DNA of 64,000 nt from Lentibacillus sp. JNUCC-1 (lineage in GTDB: Bacteria; Bacillota; Bacilli; Bacillales; Amphibacillaceae). Made by a program: the position numbers and the translations under genes. Under the pieces are notes generated by a model. The model did not search any database and had not been told where the DNA came from. It saw nothing but the letters and a program-made list of their open reading frames with translations. Shown piece by piece: positions 9,004-17,256 of this stretch. The stretch covers positions 434,001-498,000 of the forward strand of contig NZ_WHOH01000003.1 of NCBI RefSeq assembly GCF_009741735.1, written 5' to 3'. Position 1 is the stretch's first letter, and every line of letters begins with the position of its first letter.

Positions 9004-9948
9004 TCATAGAGTTCGTCCCAAATGCCGAACATCTACATTTCCGCCTGATAGCACACAAACGATCTTTTTCCCGTTAACATTCAATTTCCCCGTCATGGCA
9101 GCGGCTACGGTGACAGCGCTTGAAGGTTCGATCAGCTGTTTCATGCGCTCAAGAACGAGGGACTGAGCTGTACGGATCTCTTCTTCTGAAACGAGCACAA
9201 GATCATCCAAGTACCTTTGAACAATGGGAAAAGTCATGCTTCCGGGCTGTGTCGTTCTGAGCCCATCGGCAATTGTTTCTGTTGCCGGTATCGGAGTGAT
9301 CTGTTTGTTTTGCAAGGAAAGCAGGGTATCGTTGGCTGTTTCCGGCTCTACTCCGATCACTTTGACTCTCGGTTTGGTTTGCTTGATGGCGGTCAGGATG
9401 CCTGAGACAAGACCACCACCGCCAATTGGTACAACCACCACATCGACGCCCTGCAGCTGATCGAGAATTTCCAGACCAACCGTGCCCTGGCCCGCCATAA
9501 TTAACAAGTCATCATAAGGCGGGATGAAAACACCGTGGTGAGCTTTCGCCAATTCTTTCGCGCGCGGCAGCCGCTCTGCTGATGTGGTGCCACACGCCTC
9601 AATTTGGCCGCCATATGCTTTGATGGCATTGAGCTTGCTTTCATTCGCATCCTCAGGGACGACAATCGTGGCTTGAATGCCTAATTGGTTGGCGATATAG
9701 GCGACAGCCTGGCCGTGGTTACCGCTTGAAGCCGCGGTCACGAAAGTCGCCCCTTCTCGTGCAGCCTGCTTCACTTTGTTGGTGGCACCGCGGATTTTAA
9801 ACGATCCCGTTTTCTGCAGATGCTCTGCCTTGAAATACATCTCATTTCCACAAATGGCGCTGAGTTGTGCGGAATGCAGCATCGGAGTTGTGTGAATGGT
9901 GTCAGCAATATTTTCTTGAGCTTGTAAGATATCTTGAACAATGATCAT
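9004..9948 (-). CDS. Threonine/serine dehydratase, PLP fold type II, catabolic type
   Basis: 314 aa, the length of catabolic (TdcB-like) enzymes with no C-terminal ACT regulatory domain. The PLP lysine is Lys51 in KTGSFKIRGA. The cofactor ring-binding SSGNHGQ and the phosphate-binding glycine loop PIGGGG are intact. It would deaminate threonine to 2-oxobutyrate or serine to pyruvate; serine racemase activity is possible in this family. First gene of a probable two-gene operon with the C45 hydrolase. Confidence 0.9.
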   Translation of the reverse strand: MIIVQDILQAQENIADTIHTTPMLHSAQLSAICGNEMYFKAEHLQKTGSFKIRGATNKVKQAAREGATFVTAASSGNHGQAVAYIANQLGIQATIVVPEDANESKLNAIKAYGGQIEACGTTSAERLPRAKELAKAHHGVFIPPYDDLLIMAGQGTVGLEILDQLQGVDVVVVPIGGGGLVSGILTAIKQTKPRVKVIGVEPETANDTLLSLQNKQITPIPATETIADGLRTTQPGSMTFPIVQRYLDDLVLVSEEEIRTAQSLVLERMKQLIEPSSAVTVAAAMTGKLNVNGKKIVCVLSGGNVDVRHLGRTL

Positions 9949-10042
9949 ATCGGCATTTTCCTTTTTGAAGTGTTTTTTTGTAGATTGTTGCTATTTAGTA
10001 TGGGAAGTTTTGAAAACAAGTAACGACAGATTCACATGAACT

Positions 10043-10316
10043 GAATGTGCATATCCGCGTCTGAATGCGCATATTTGAGATTGAATGTGCAAATCCCCGG
10101 ATGAATGTGCAAATCTGAGACTGAATGTGCAAATCCCCGGATGAATGTGCATATCTGGGATTGAATGTGCAAATCCGCGGATGAATGTGCATATCTGAGA
10201 TTAAATGTGCAAATCCCCGGATGAATGTGCAAATCTGAGAATGAATGTGCAAATCCCGTACGAAGGTGCATATCCAAAATCCAATGTGCGAATCCGCATT
10301 CGAACGTGCACAATCT
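10043..10316. repeat. 20 bp tandem repeat array, family B (about 14 units)
   Basis: About 14 units of 20 bp. Each begins GAATGTGCA(T/A)ATCC or ATCT, followed by 6-8 variable bases. Two end types (CCCCGGAT and CTGAGATT) alternate, giving a 40-bp higher-order period in the centre. The edges are the most decayed. It occupies the divergent gap between the dehydratase and mazE genes. Confidence 0.9.
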
Positions 10317-10353
10317 TGCTGAAGTACAAAACATGGCGTGTTTTCCTAAAGCT

Positions 10354-10430
10354 GTTGCTAGAAGCAGTCACACGAATACTCACTATGTCGCCCTTTGTGT
10401 CTACTATTCGTTGAGGATTTTAACAGTAAA
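10354..10430 (+). repeat. Solo tail fragment of the composite L/R repeat
   Basis: GTTGCTAGAAGCAGTCA and TTTGTGTCTACTATTCGTT match the common tail found after the composite repeats at 17139, 29355, 34083 and 58389. No L or R module is attached here. The rest of the 9949-10669 gap holds only AT-rich promoter-like sequence. Confidence 0.7.
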
Positions 10431-10669
10431 GCGGAAAAGGACCTTTTTGAATGATTAGAATGTTGTTAAGGCTAACATATCACTTTTAACTGTTTTTTTA
10501 AAGATAATAAAACAGAAACCTCCGTACTGTTGCTGTTCTGCTTTGTGAGCGTGTTGTTGATTTAATCAATATATTATCCATCGTATTTCAAAGGGGTGGT
10601 TTTGAAAATTTGGTAAAGAAGACATAGAATAGAAGTAAGTAAAAGTAAGGAAGAGAAGGGGGTTTTTTT

Positions 10670-10915
10670 ATGGAAGCGAAATTAACCAGTAAAGGGCAAA
10701 TTACAATTCCTAAAGAAATACGGCATTTATTGAATCTTAAATCCGGGGATGTACTGTCTTTTGATATTCGGGAAGATGGTGTCATGATGAATAAATCCAG
10801 TCGTCCCTTAACCATTCAGGAGCGCTTCGCAAATTACACTTTCAATAAATCTAATGGTGTAGATGAATTCATGCAAGAGGTCGAGACTGGGGATGATGTA
10901 GGGGAGGAACGGTGA
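10670..10915 (+). CDS. mazE: MazE-like antitoxin, AbrB/SpoVT fold
   Basis: 81 aa. The N-terminal swapped-hairpin AbrB domain (LTSKGQITIPKEIRHLLNLKSGD) is the DNA-binding half. The acidic C-terminus would wrap and inhibit the toxin. RBS AAGAGAAGGGGG precedes the ATG. Its stop overlaps the toxin start (TGATG), the classic coupled toxin-antitoxin arrangement. Autorepression of its own promoter is expected from the family. Confidence 0.88.
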   Translation: MEAKLTSKGQITIPKEIRHLLNLKSGDVLSFDIREDGVMMNKSSRPLTIQERFANYTFNKSNGVDEFMQEVETGDDVGEER

Positions 10916-11244
10916 TGACCTATAAAGCCAAACAAGGGGATATTATCTATCTTGACTTTAACCCTCAAAAAGGCCGTGAACAGCGAGAAAGAAGGCCTGC
11001 AATAATTGTAAGCAATAACTTTTTCAATCAGTTAAGCAATTTGGCGCTGGTTTGTCCGATTTCCAATGTTAATTCTGATTTCCCCCTTAATGTCATTTTA
11101 GATAAACATACAAAAACAAAGGGTTCAGTGTTATGTCAGCATTTGAAATCCCTTGATTTATTCGAACGTAATGCTTCATTTATTGAAAGGATTCCTGATC
11201 ACTTAATGCAGGAGGTACTGAATATTATTCATAGCGAATTTTAG
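10915..11244 (+). CDS. mazF: MazF/PemK-family endoribonuclease toxin
   Basis: 109 aa. The PemK/MazF fold is clear: GDIIYLDFNPQKGREQRERRPAIIVS, then LALVCPISN and GSVLCQHLKSLD. These contain the conserved Arg and Thr/Ser region of the mRNA-cleaving site. The ATG at 10915 overlaps the antitoxin stop; a GTG at 10912 is an alternative. It cuts single-stranded RNA at short motifs when released from MazE; the recognition motif cannot be read from sequence. Confidence 0.9.
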   Translation: MTYKAKQGDIIYLDFNPQKGREQRERRPAIIVSNNFFNQLSNLALVCPISNVNSDFPLNVILDKHTKTKGSVLCQHLKSLDLFERNASFIERIPDHLMQEVLNIIHSEF

Positions 11245-11256
11245 TATGTTTCTTAA

Positions 11257-11294
11257 AAAAATCAGCCCCTGCTTTTTCAACAGGGGCTGATTTT
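11257..11294. terminator. Bidirectional terminator between mazF and the convergent small gene
   Basis: A 14-bp stem AAAATCAGCCCCTG/CAGGGGCTGATTTT flanked by A- and T-runs. Confidence 0.88.
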
Positions 11295-11305
11295 GGTATG
11301 TAAGA

Positions 11306-11452
11306 TCATGTGAGTTTTTTATATTCTACAACGGCATTCATCGCACGCTCCAAATCGTATTTCTCAATAATGCCTTCCATGAGAAAATAGACAATGACCA
11401 AGCCGATGATGGTAATGAGCAGAACGATGAGTATGATGTGTTTTCCTTTCAC
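11306..11452 (-). CDS. Small single-pass membrane protein
   Basis: 48 aa starting at a GTG with GAGGGGAAT upstream. One strong helix (IILIVLLITIIGLVIVYFLM) is followed by a short charged cytoplasmic tail. It lies 80 bp after the flavoprotein gene on the same strand. No family recognised. Confidence 0.5.
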   Translation of the reverse strand: MKGKHIILIVLLITIIGLVIVYFLMEGIIEKYDLERAMNAVVEYKKLT

Positions 11453-11532
11453 GGGTATTCCCCTCGTTGATGATACTTTAAACATAGCAAAAAGGCCTGG
11501 CGCTGTAAATGATTTTAAGCCAGGCGAATTCA

Positions 11533-12645
11533 CTATCTGAGAACGGTGCTGACGACGTATCTGTCGGGATCAATATCGAGTTGCTGATCGAGTGCCCATC
11601 TGGCTAGTTGTTGACCGACAAATGGACCGATGGTGATGCCTGATGAGCCGAGACCATTGGCGAGGAGCAGTCCTTCATAGCCTGGAAGAGTGCCGATTAC
11701 AGGCATGGCGTCAACGGTGACCGGACGAAAGCCAACGCGTGTTTCCAGAATGCGTGCATCTTTGAGTGCTGGGATGACGTTAAGGGCCTGGCTCAAGATT
11801 TCATGAGCGCCGTCAACGGTCACATCTGTGTTGAAGCCTTTCCAGTCGTCACGCGTGGCGCCGATGACGAGACGATCACGGAATCCGAGCACATAATGCC
11901 GGCCGGGCGGGTTGATGACAGGCCAGTCACTGGGCTCAGTGTCATCCAGCTGGACATGCATGATTTGTCCTTTTTGCGGCCAGCCTCTAAATGTTACACC
12001 AAGCGGGACGAGCGTGTCGCGCATCCAAGCGCCATTCGCAGCGATGACTTGGTCAGCAGCCATATAGTCTGAGCCGAGTTTAACGCCTTTTACTTGGCCG
12101 GCTTCGACATCGAGGTCTGCGTGGGCCTGAACGAACTTGGCACCGTGCGCTTGGGCCGCGTTAAGCAGCGCTGTCTTGAGCGCACGACCGTCGACACGGG
12201 CAGCGCCACTTAAGTACACAGCTTCATATCCATCAGCAAGCATAGGAAAGAAGGCTTTTGTTTGTTCAGCGTCCAGGCGCTTAACCTCGCCGATTTCCGG
12301 TGCTTCTTTTTGTTTGAGCCGGGCGCGCTCGGCCATGTCGTCGAGGACATCCGGATCGGTATGAATGTTCAAGCCGCCAACTTTTTTATAGCCTGTATCG
12401 GCTTGGCCCATTGCTTGGAGTTCGTCCACAAGCTCAGGATACAGCCGAGCTCCGTTCACAGCCAGGTGGTACCAGGCCTTATTGCGCCGTTTCGATAACC
12501 ACGGGGAGACGATCCCTGCAGCGGCATCTGTCGCAGCACCGGGCTCATTGCGGTCAATAATTGTCACGTCAGCCCCACTTCTGGCAAGGTAATACGCACA
12601 GGAAGCGCCGAGAATTCCGGCCCCGATTACAATATATTTCTTCAT
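11533..12645 (-). CDS. FAD-dependent amine/amino-acid oxidase (DadA/ThiO-like)
   Basis: 370 aa from the ATG at 12645 (AAAGGACATGTTTT upstream). The longer frame runs back through a repeat array and is rejected. The N-terminal Rossmann motif GAGILGASCAYYLA with the acidic residue of IIDRNEPG binds FAD. The C-terminal LLANGLGSSGITIGP is the usual DAO-family FAD contact. It resembles glycine/D-amino-acid oxidases. No thiamine genes are nearby, so ThiO proper is not supported. Confidence 0.8.
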   Translation of the reverse strand: MKKYIVIGAGILGASCAYYLARSGADVTIIDRNEPGAATDAAAGIVSPWLSKRRNKAWYHLAVNGARLYPELVDELQAMGQADTGYKKVGGLNIHTDPDVLDDMAERARLKQKEAPEIGEVKRLDAEQTKAFFPMLADGYEAVYLSGAARVDGRALKTALLNAAQAHGAKFVQAHADLDVEAGQVKGVKLGSDYMAADQVIAANGAWMRDTLVPLGVTFRGWPQKGQIMHVQLDDTEPSDWPVINPPGRHYVLGFRDRLVIGATRDDWKGFNTDVTVDGAHEILSQALNVIPALKDARILETRVGFRPVTVDAMPVIGTLPGYEGLLLANGLGSSGITIGPFVGQQLARWALDQQLDIDPDRYVVSTVLR

Positions 12646-12745
12646 AAAACATGTCCTTTCAGTAAGTGCAGTGAGTTGAACTATCTTTACTATAGAAACA
12701 AAATGGTGGGTTGTAAAATAATAGCCGTTGGGGTGGGTTAATCCG

Positions 12746-12850
12746 TTATATCGGAAATTTTGCATCGGATATCGGAAATTCTTGTGCGTATATCGGAATT
12801 TTTGAGGCATATATCGGCGAATTCGACTCATATATCGGAAAAAGCATGAA
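12746..12850. repeat. 20-21 bp tandem repeat array, family C (about 5 units)
   Basis: Five units based on TATATCGGAAATTTTGCATC; one unit carries the TATCGGCGAATTC variant seen again at 20.7 and 22.4 kb. It lies just upstream of the flavoprotein gene, between it and a terminator. Confidence 0.85.
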
Positions 12851-12872
12851 ATCAAGTCGTAAAGTGAAATTC

Positions 12873-12899
12873 AAAAACCTCCCAGACAGGAGGTTTTTT
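12873..12899 (-). terminator. Stem-loop with flanking A/T runs
   Basis: AAAAACCTCC/GGAGGTTTTTT with a 6-nt loop. It is symmetric, so direction is uncertain; no gene obviously ends here. Confidence 0.6.
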
Positions 12900-12980
12900 C
12901 TAGCATTGTTTATGTAAATGTGCGCTAAGACTTTTAGCAGTAAAAAAAGTTAGTCAAAAATACAAACGTTTGTTTCTGTG

Positions 12981-12989
12981 TGATATAAT
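12981..12989 (+). promoter_or_regulatory. Extended -10 promoter of the type I toxin mRNA
   Basis: TGATATAAT, a perfect extended -10 element; the same nine bases precede the second toxin locus at 49633-49641. Confidence 0.6.
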
Positions 12990-13024
12990 GACGATAGTGC
13001 AATAGGGCTTTCATAGGTGGTGGC

Positions 13025-13051
13025 TCACCCCTTTTAATAGAAAGGGGGTGA
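13025..13051 (+). promoter_or_regulatory. Shine-Dalgarno-sequestering hairpin of the type I toxin
   Basis: TCACCCC (13025-13031) pairs with GGGGTGA (13045-13051), which contains the ribosome binding site of the peptide gene. The primary transcript would therefore be poorly translated, as in BsrG/TxpA-type systems. Confidence 0.7.
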
Positions 13052-13056
13052 CTGTG

Positions 13057-13137
13057 ATGACAGTTTTCGAGACGTTGTTTCTTATGATCTCGTTTGCAAC
13101 ATTGATTGTTGTAGCACTGTCGGAACAGAAAAAATAA
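13057..13137 (+). CDS. Hydrophobic type I toxin peptide (holin-like toxin family)
   Basis: 26 aa, MTVFETLFLM start, one helix and a KK end. This is the form of the small 'putative holin-like toxin' peptides of Bacilli, in which a conserved N-terminal xVFE/YEAL motif precedes a single membrane helix. It would insert in the membrane and depolarise it or disturb the envelope. It is flanked by an SD hairpin upstream and an inward-facing antisense promoter downstream. Confidence 0.72.
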   Translation: MTVFETLFLMISFATLIVVALSEQKK

Positions 13138-13269
13138 CCACCCCATGAGCTTGATGAACAATGAGGGTGGTTATGCTTCCCGAATTGTGAGTCACCCCTT
13201 TAAAGGGGTGTTGCACACGACCGGATGGTGTTCACGCACCATTCGGTCTGTTTATTATATGGTGCTTCT
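13129..13269 (-). ncRNA. Predicted antisense antitoxin RNA of the first type I locus
   Basis: An inward promoter on the minus strand (TTTACA, 16 bp, TATACT; 13276-13303) should start an RNA near 13269. It runs through the 3' UTR of the toxin mRNA and ends at the hairpin AACCACCC/GGGTGGTT, followed on that strand by ATTTTTT (13129-13170). The toxin mRNA would end at its own stem 13219-13248, so the two RNAs overlap by roughly 115 nt. The RNA also passes the 18-bp palindrome CACCCCTTTAAAGGGGTG (13193-13210), whose CACCCC arm could pair with the toxin SD. Confidence 0.65.
13219..13256 (+). terminator. Terminator of the toxin mRNA
   Basis: GACCGGATGGTG/CACCATTCGGTC stem, 6-nt loop, then TGTTTATT. 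Confidence 0.7.
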
Positions 13270-13275
13270 ATATTT

Positions 13276-13303
13276 AGTATACCTTATTTTAGAAAAATGT
13301 AAA
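13276..13303 (-). promoter_or_regulatory. Antisense RNA promoter, first type I locus
   Basis: Reading the minus strand: -35 TTTACA (13298-13303), 16-bp spacer, -10 TATACT (13276-13281). Confidence 0.65.
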
Positions 13304-13415
13304 CACACCTGAGCACCTGTGATGACAGGGTGTCTCTTTTGCCACAGCAACGCTTTTTGTGATAATCTAATGAGAGAATAAAGATGGTATTTAGCATGAG
13401 ACAAGGAGAATGACG

Positions 13416-14345
13416 ATGGAAAAGACATTGATTTTTGGACACAAGAACCCTGATACAGATACGATTTGCTCGGCCCTTGCTTACGCGCATTTGAAAAACG
13501 CGATTGGCACGGTTGCAGAACCTGCACGTTTGGGAGAGCCGAATAAAGAAACAGAATATGCACTGAATCATTTTGGTGTAAAAGCGCCGAAGCTGATTGA
13601 GAAAGTTGACGAAGACGTGACAGATGTGATTCTTGTGGATCATAACGAATTTCGGCAAAGTGTTGATAATATCCAGGACGTTCGGATTGCAGAAGTTATT
13701 GACCATCACAGGGTCGCGAATTTTGAAACTAAGGAGCCTCTGTACTTCCGGATCGAACCGGTCGGCTGCACGGCAACGATTTTGAAAAAGATGTACGAGG
13801 AAAAGGGCGTTGAAATCGATCAACAAATCGCCGGCCTCTTGCTGTCAGCGATCATTTCTGACTCATTGCTGTTCAAATCACCGACATGCACCCAGGAAGA
13901 TATTGACGCGGCACATGCTCTTGCTGAAATTGCCGATGTGGATCTTGACACGTACGGTCTTGAGATGCTCAAAGCCGGGACCGACCTCGCTGACAAATCA
14001 GTCCGAGACCTCCTGACCATGGATGCCAAGCCGTTTAACATGGACGGGCAAAATGTTGAAATCGCCCAGGTTAATACGATTGATCTGGCCCAGGTTTATG
14101 AGCGCCAGGCCGAACTGGAAAAAGAGATGGACATGATGATCGCGGAAAAAAATCTCGGTTTATTCTTGTTCGTCGCCACCGACATCTTGAACAGCAACTC
14201 CGAAGTCCTTGCCCGCGGGACCGCGAAGGACAATGTCGAAAAGGCCTTCAACGTCACGCTCGGCAATGACCGCGCCTTGCTTGAAGGTGTCGTCTCACGG
14301 AAGAAGCAGATTGTAACAAATTTAACGGATGCTTTTAAAGCGTAA
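13416..14345 (+). CDS. ppaC: Manganese-dependent inorganic pyrophosphatase (family II)
   Basis: 309 aa, the standard family II length, when started at the ATG 7 nt after AAGGAG (an ATG at 13410 is too close). DHH-superfamily metal motifs are intact: GHKNPDTDT at 8-16, DHNE, DHH, and the C-terminal SRKKQ substrate-binding motif. It hydrolyses pyrophosphate to phosphate using Mn2+, pulling biosynthetic reactions forward. Cytoplasmic homodimer in the family. Confidence 0.96.
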   Translation: MEKTLIFGHKNPDTDTICSALAYAHLKNAIGTVAEPARLGEPNKETEYALNHFGVKAPKLIEKVDEDVTDVILVDHNEFRQSVDNIQDVRIAEVIDHHRVANFETKEPLYFRIEPVGCTATILKKMYEEKGVEIDQQIAGLLLSAIISDSLLFKSPTCTQEDIDAAHALAEIADVDLDTYGLEMLKAGTDLADKSVRDLLTMDAKPFNMDGQNVEIAQVNTIDLAQVYERQAELEKEMDMMIAEKNLGLFLFVATDILNSNSEVLARGTAKDNVEKAFNVTLGNDRALLEGVVSRKKQIVTNLTDAFKA

Positions 14346-14356
14346 ATGAATATGAG

Positions 14357-14402
14357 AAATAGCATGGCAGATCCATTAGGGATTTGCCATGCTATTTTTA
14401 AT
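14357..14402 (+). terminator. Intrinsic terminator after ppaC
   Basis: AAATAGCATGGCA/TGCCATGCTATTT stem followed by TTAATTT. Confidence 0.85.
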
Positions 14403-14440
14403 TTAGCTAGCTTTTGGTTCAGGGACACATGAGTTTGATC

Positions 14441-14580
14441 GAATGTGCATATCCAGGATTGAATGTGCAAATCCGCGATCGAACGTGCAAATCCGCGATC
14501 GAACGTGCATATCCAGACTCAAGCGTCCAAAACGACATTCAAATGTGCACTGATCATTCCAAATGCGCAAGGAAAACGTC
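14441..14580. repeat. 20 bp tandem repeat array, family B (7 units)
   Basis: Seven exactly phased 20-bp units. The first four are GAATGTGCATATCCAGGATT-like and the last three decay progressively. It lies between convergent ppaC and sulP and reaches to the sulP stop. Confidence 0.88.
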
Positions 14581-14587
14581 CACCGCT

Positions 14588-16339
14588 CTACCCAGAAACA
14601 TCAGCACGACTGAGATCTTCCAACACGTTACTCGGCTGGAACACCTGGCAACCACCTTCACCTTTCCGCCCGCACCGGGTGCATTTTCGGGTATTAATCA
14701 ACTCAAGGGCGTAATCAACGGCCTCGGATGAATGGCTGAAAAAGTGCTCTGCGCCAATCTGATCATACAACCCGCTGGCATCCAGCATGGCCCGTACGTC
14801 GTCGTTCACCTCAGCAATTAAAACACGCCCACCGACATTCGTGAAGTCAGTCACAAGCGCGCCCAAGTTGTTTGCGGCCGTGGCGTCCATGATTGAGGCG
14901 TGCTTCATTTTCAAAATCAGTACTTGCGGACGTCTGTTGATCGACCGGGTGATCATCGATTCGAATTTGTCCGCTGCTCCGAAAAAAAGTGGCCCGTCTA
15001 TGGTGTAAAAGGCGATTTCCGGACAGCTTGCTCCATGCTCTTCCGCCCCGTTAGCCGCTTGCTGTTTCAAGAGGGAAGGCATGACTGTTTCCACTTCAAA
15101 AACTTCGCTCATCCGTTTAATGAATGATACAGCCGCGAGCAGCAATCCAATTTGAACGGCGACCGTCAAGTTCACAAACACCGTCAGTAAAAATGTTGCG
15201 GCAAGCACGATGGAGTCGCTCGTCTTTAATTTTAAAATATGGGCAAACGACCGGTGTTCGCTCATGTTGTAGGCGACGACCATCAGAATCGGCGCCATGC
15301 TCGCGAGTGGAATATTCGAAGCATACGGGGCCAAAATCAGCAACGTCGCCAGCACGAAAACCCCTTGAAACACGCCGGAAAAAGGACTGACAGCGCCTGA
15401 CTTGATGTTTGTCGCTGTCCGCGCAATGGCACCTGTGGCAGGGATTCCGCCAAACATCGGGGTGACGACGTTCGCGATTCCTTGCCCGACGAGCTCCCGG
15501 TTGGAATTGTGGCGCTTCCCGGTCATACCATCAGAAACAACTGCCGACAGAAGCGACTCGATCCCGCCCAGCATGGCAATGACAAAAGCCGGCTGCCAGA
15601 GCATCATGATTTTTTCCCAAGTGATGTCGGGAAAACGAAAGCCTGGCAGTGACTGGGCAATCCCGCCGAATGCACTGCCAATCGTTGCCGTTTGCCCAGG
15701 ATAAAAGACAATAGCAACGATTGTCGGTACCATTAACGCCGCCAACAGCACAGGCACCTTGGGAAAAATTCTCGGAATGGTTATGATGACAAACAGCCCG
15801 ATCATGGCGGTGAGAATGCTGTAGCCATTGATCCCAGAAATATTATGCGCCAATTCCAACATGTTTTCATGAAAATATTCCTTTTTCTCAAGCCCTTCCA
15901 GACCGAGAAAGTTGCCAATCTGCCCAGTAAAAATAATGACAGCTATGCCTGAGGTAAAACCGATGGTCACGGAACGGGGAATGAATTTGATTAAACCGCC
16001 GAGTTTAAATAGCCCCATGACAATCAGCATAACGCCAGCCATGAGCCCGGCGATGAGGAGATTTTCATAACCATACTGCAAAACAATCGCGAGGAGAATC
16101 GGGATAAATGCACCTGTGGGACCGGCCACCTGGAACCTTGATCCGCCAAATAACGCGACAAGAATGCCGGCAATAATCGTGGTATACAGCCCGTATTCTG
16201 GTTTCACACCTGAAGCAATCGCAAAAGCCATCCCCAGCGGAATGGCCACAATACCGACGGTGATACCTGCAATGGCATCCCGTTTTAAACTGTCCAATGT
16301 TAACCCGCTAAATCGCTCATCTCTGAACAATCGAACCAT
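14588..16339 (-). CDS. SulP-family anion transporter with STAS domain
   Basis: 583 aa. The N-terminal two-thirds is the SLC26/SulP membrane domain (AGITVGIVAIPLGMAFAIASG; many helices). A STAS domain follows (about residues 430-555; LILKMKHASIMDATAANNL carries the DATA/SG-type motif). Such proteins carry sulfate, bicarbonate or other anions. The last 30 residues add a Cys-rich patch (KCTRCGRKGEGGC) not typical of SulP proteins, possibly a metal site. Monocistronic. Confidence 0.88.
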   Translation of the reverse strand: MVRLFRDERFSGLTLDSLKRDAIAGITVGIVAIPLGMAFAIASGVKPEYGLYTTIIAGILVALFGGSRFQVAGPTGAFIPILLAIVLQYGYENLLIAGLMAGVMLIVMGLFKLGGLIKFIPRSVTIGFTSGIAVIIFTGQIGNFLGLEGLEKKEYFHENMLELAHNISGINGYSILTAMIGLFVIITIPRIFPKVPVLLAALMVPTIVAIVFYPGQTATIGSAFGGIAQSLPGFRFPDITWEKIMMLWQPAFVIAMLGGIESLLSAVVSDGMTGKRHNSNRELVGQGIANVVTPMFGGIPATGAIARTATNIKSGAVSPFSGVFQGVFVLATLLILAPYASNIPLASMAPILMVVAYNMSEHRSFAHILKLKTSDSIVLAATFLLTVFVNLTVAVQIGLLLAAVSFIKRMSEVFEVETVMPSLLKQQAANGAEEHGASCPEIAFYTIDGPLFFGAADKFESMITRSINRRPQVLILKMKHASIMDATAANNLGALVTDFTNVGGRVLIAEVNDDVRAMLDASGLYDQIGAEHFFSHSSEAVDYALELINTRKCTRCGRKGEGGCQVFQPSNVLEDLSRADVSG

Positions 16340-16375
16340 TCACTCCTGAAAAGATATATTTTTATAGCCTTAAAG

Positions 16376-16406
16376 CTTCCATATATAAGCATACCATATA
16401 TGGAAG
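16376..16406 (-). promoter_or_regulatory. Operator-like inverted repeat upstream of sulP
   Basis: Perfect 11-bp arms CTTCCATATAT/ATATATGGAAG with a 9-bp spacer, 37-67 bp before the sulP start. No T-run follows, so a regulator binding site is more likely than a terminator. Related ATATATGG sequence recurs at 16466-16473. Confidence 0.5.
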
Positions 16407-16480
16407 AAAAATGCTTACCGCGGATATTAATACAATATATAGTGGTGGATTTTAGGCAGTTCTATATATGGTAATCATAT

Positions 16481-16675
16481 TCAATGATCATAAACGCATT
16501 CGATTGACAAAAACAATCCTTTAAAATTCGAATCAGCGTGTTCGATTGAAAGCCCAGATTGGGTTAACAACTCAATGATATCCCGGTTTAAATGACAGCC
16601 GTCACAGACTTTTTTCCAGACCGGTGTCAGTAGATCCTGTGTTTTGGCAAGTTCGCTTGATTTAGCCTGACATGT
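16481..16675 (-). pseudogene. C-terminal fragment of a class I SAM methyltransferase
   Basis: The minus strand encodes TPVWKKVCDGCHLNRDI then IELLTQSGL, the typical C-terminal segment (loop plus strand 7) of UbiE/Methyltransf_11-type SAM methyltransferases. Stops bound it at both ends and there is no SAM-binding N-terminal domain upstream. It is a decayed gene end. The neighbouring 16676-16774 bases show nothing further. Confidence 0.6.
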
Positions 16676-16769
16676 TCAAACAGCAGTTTACAGACACAAT
16701 ACATTTCTTTAGCATGTTTTCGTTCGTATAGTTTGTAACTATTTATTAAGGCACAGGATCCGTAAACTG

Positions 16770-17205
16770 CGAACTAACTAGGCAGACCTAATGACTGCTT
16801 CACGCGGTCGCTCGGGGAAAACACTGCGCTTTCCGTGGGCGCTGATGAGCCTCCTCGCGCTAACGCGCTTGCGGGGTCTCATCGAGGCTCTTCATCCCAC
16901 AGGAGTCTCCGTGTTTTCCCCGAGCTTGGTGAGGAGTGTGCACCTTTTTCCTTTCGTTCTTGAGCAGAACGTCCTAATCACTGTTTAACATAAAGTGATT
17001 GGAGCGGAGGGAAGTCGACTCCTGCGGGAACAGCACGAGTCCGAAGACCCCGCAGAGGTGGTATTCCTCGAGGAGGCTGAGGCCGTGCCCGCGGAAAGCG
17101 ACTTCCCGCAGCGCAAATCACGATACTCTCTTTGTGGTGGTTAGTTGCCAGAAGCAGTCATTTCAAGTTTTCACTGGTTCGGAGTTTGTGTCTACTATTC
17201 GTTAT
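16770..17205 (+). repeat. Composite palindromic repeat, copy 1 (L 16811-16924, R 16995-17121, tail 17139-17205)
   Basis: Module L begins CTCGGGGAAAACAC and ends with the complement GTGTTTTCCCCGAG. Module R begins GTGATTGGAGCGGAGGGAAGTCG and ends CGACTTCCCGCAGCGCAAATCAC, again inverted ends. A lead GTAAACTGCGAACTAACTAG and a tail TTGTGTCTACTATTCGTT frame the element. GC-rich, highly foldable, no credible protein. Copies at 28.8, 33.5, 47.4 and (partial) 58.2 kb. Confidence 0.88.
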
Positions 17206-17256
17206 GGACGTTAATCGTAAAGTTACATTAGCCATCATCAATAATGAGTTTTTTCA

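Noticed and set aside
9995-10334. Overlapping ORFs with repeated ICTFIRGFAHS-type peptides
   Set aside because: Same artefact over the family B array; three frames open at once and no translation signals.
11533-12855. 440-aa version of the flavoprotein
   Set aside because: The extension reads through the family C array. The Rossmann motif begins right after the ATG at 12645, as expected.
16791-17214. ORFs inside the composite repeats (e.g. those containing MERREVDSCGNSTSP)
   Set aside because: They recur only as translations of the repeat, with no conservation as protein and no ribosome site of their own.
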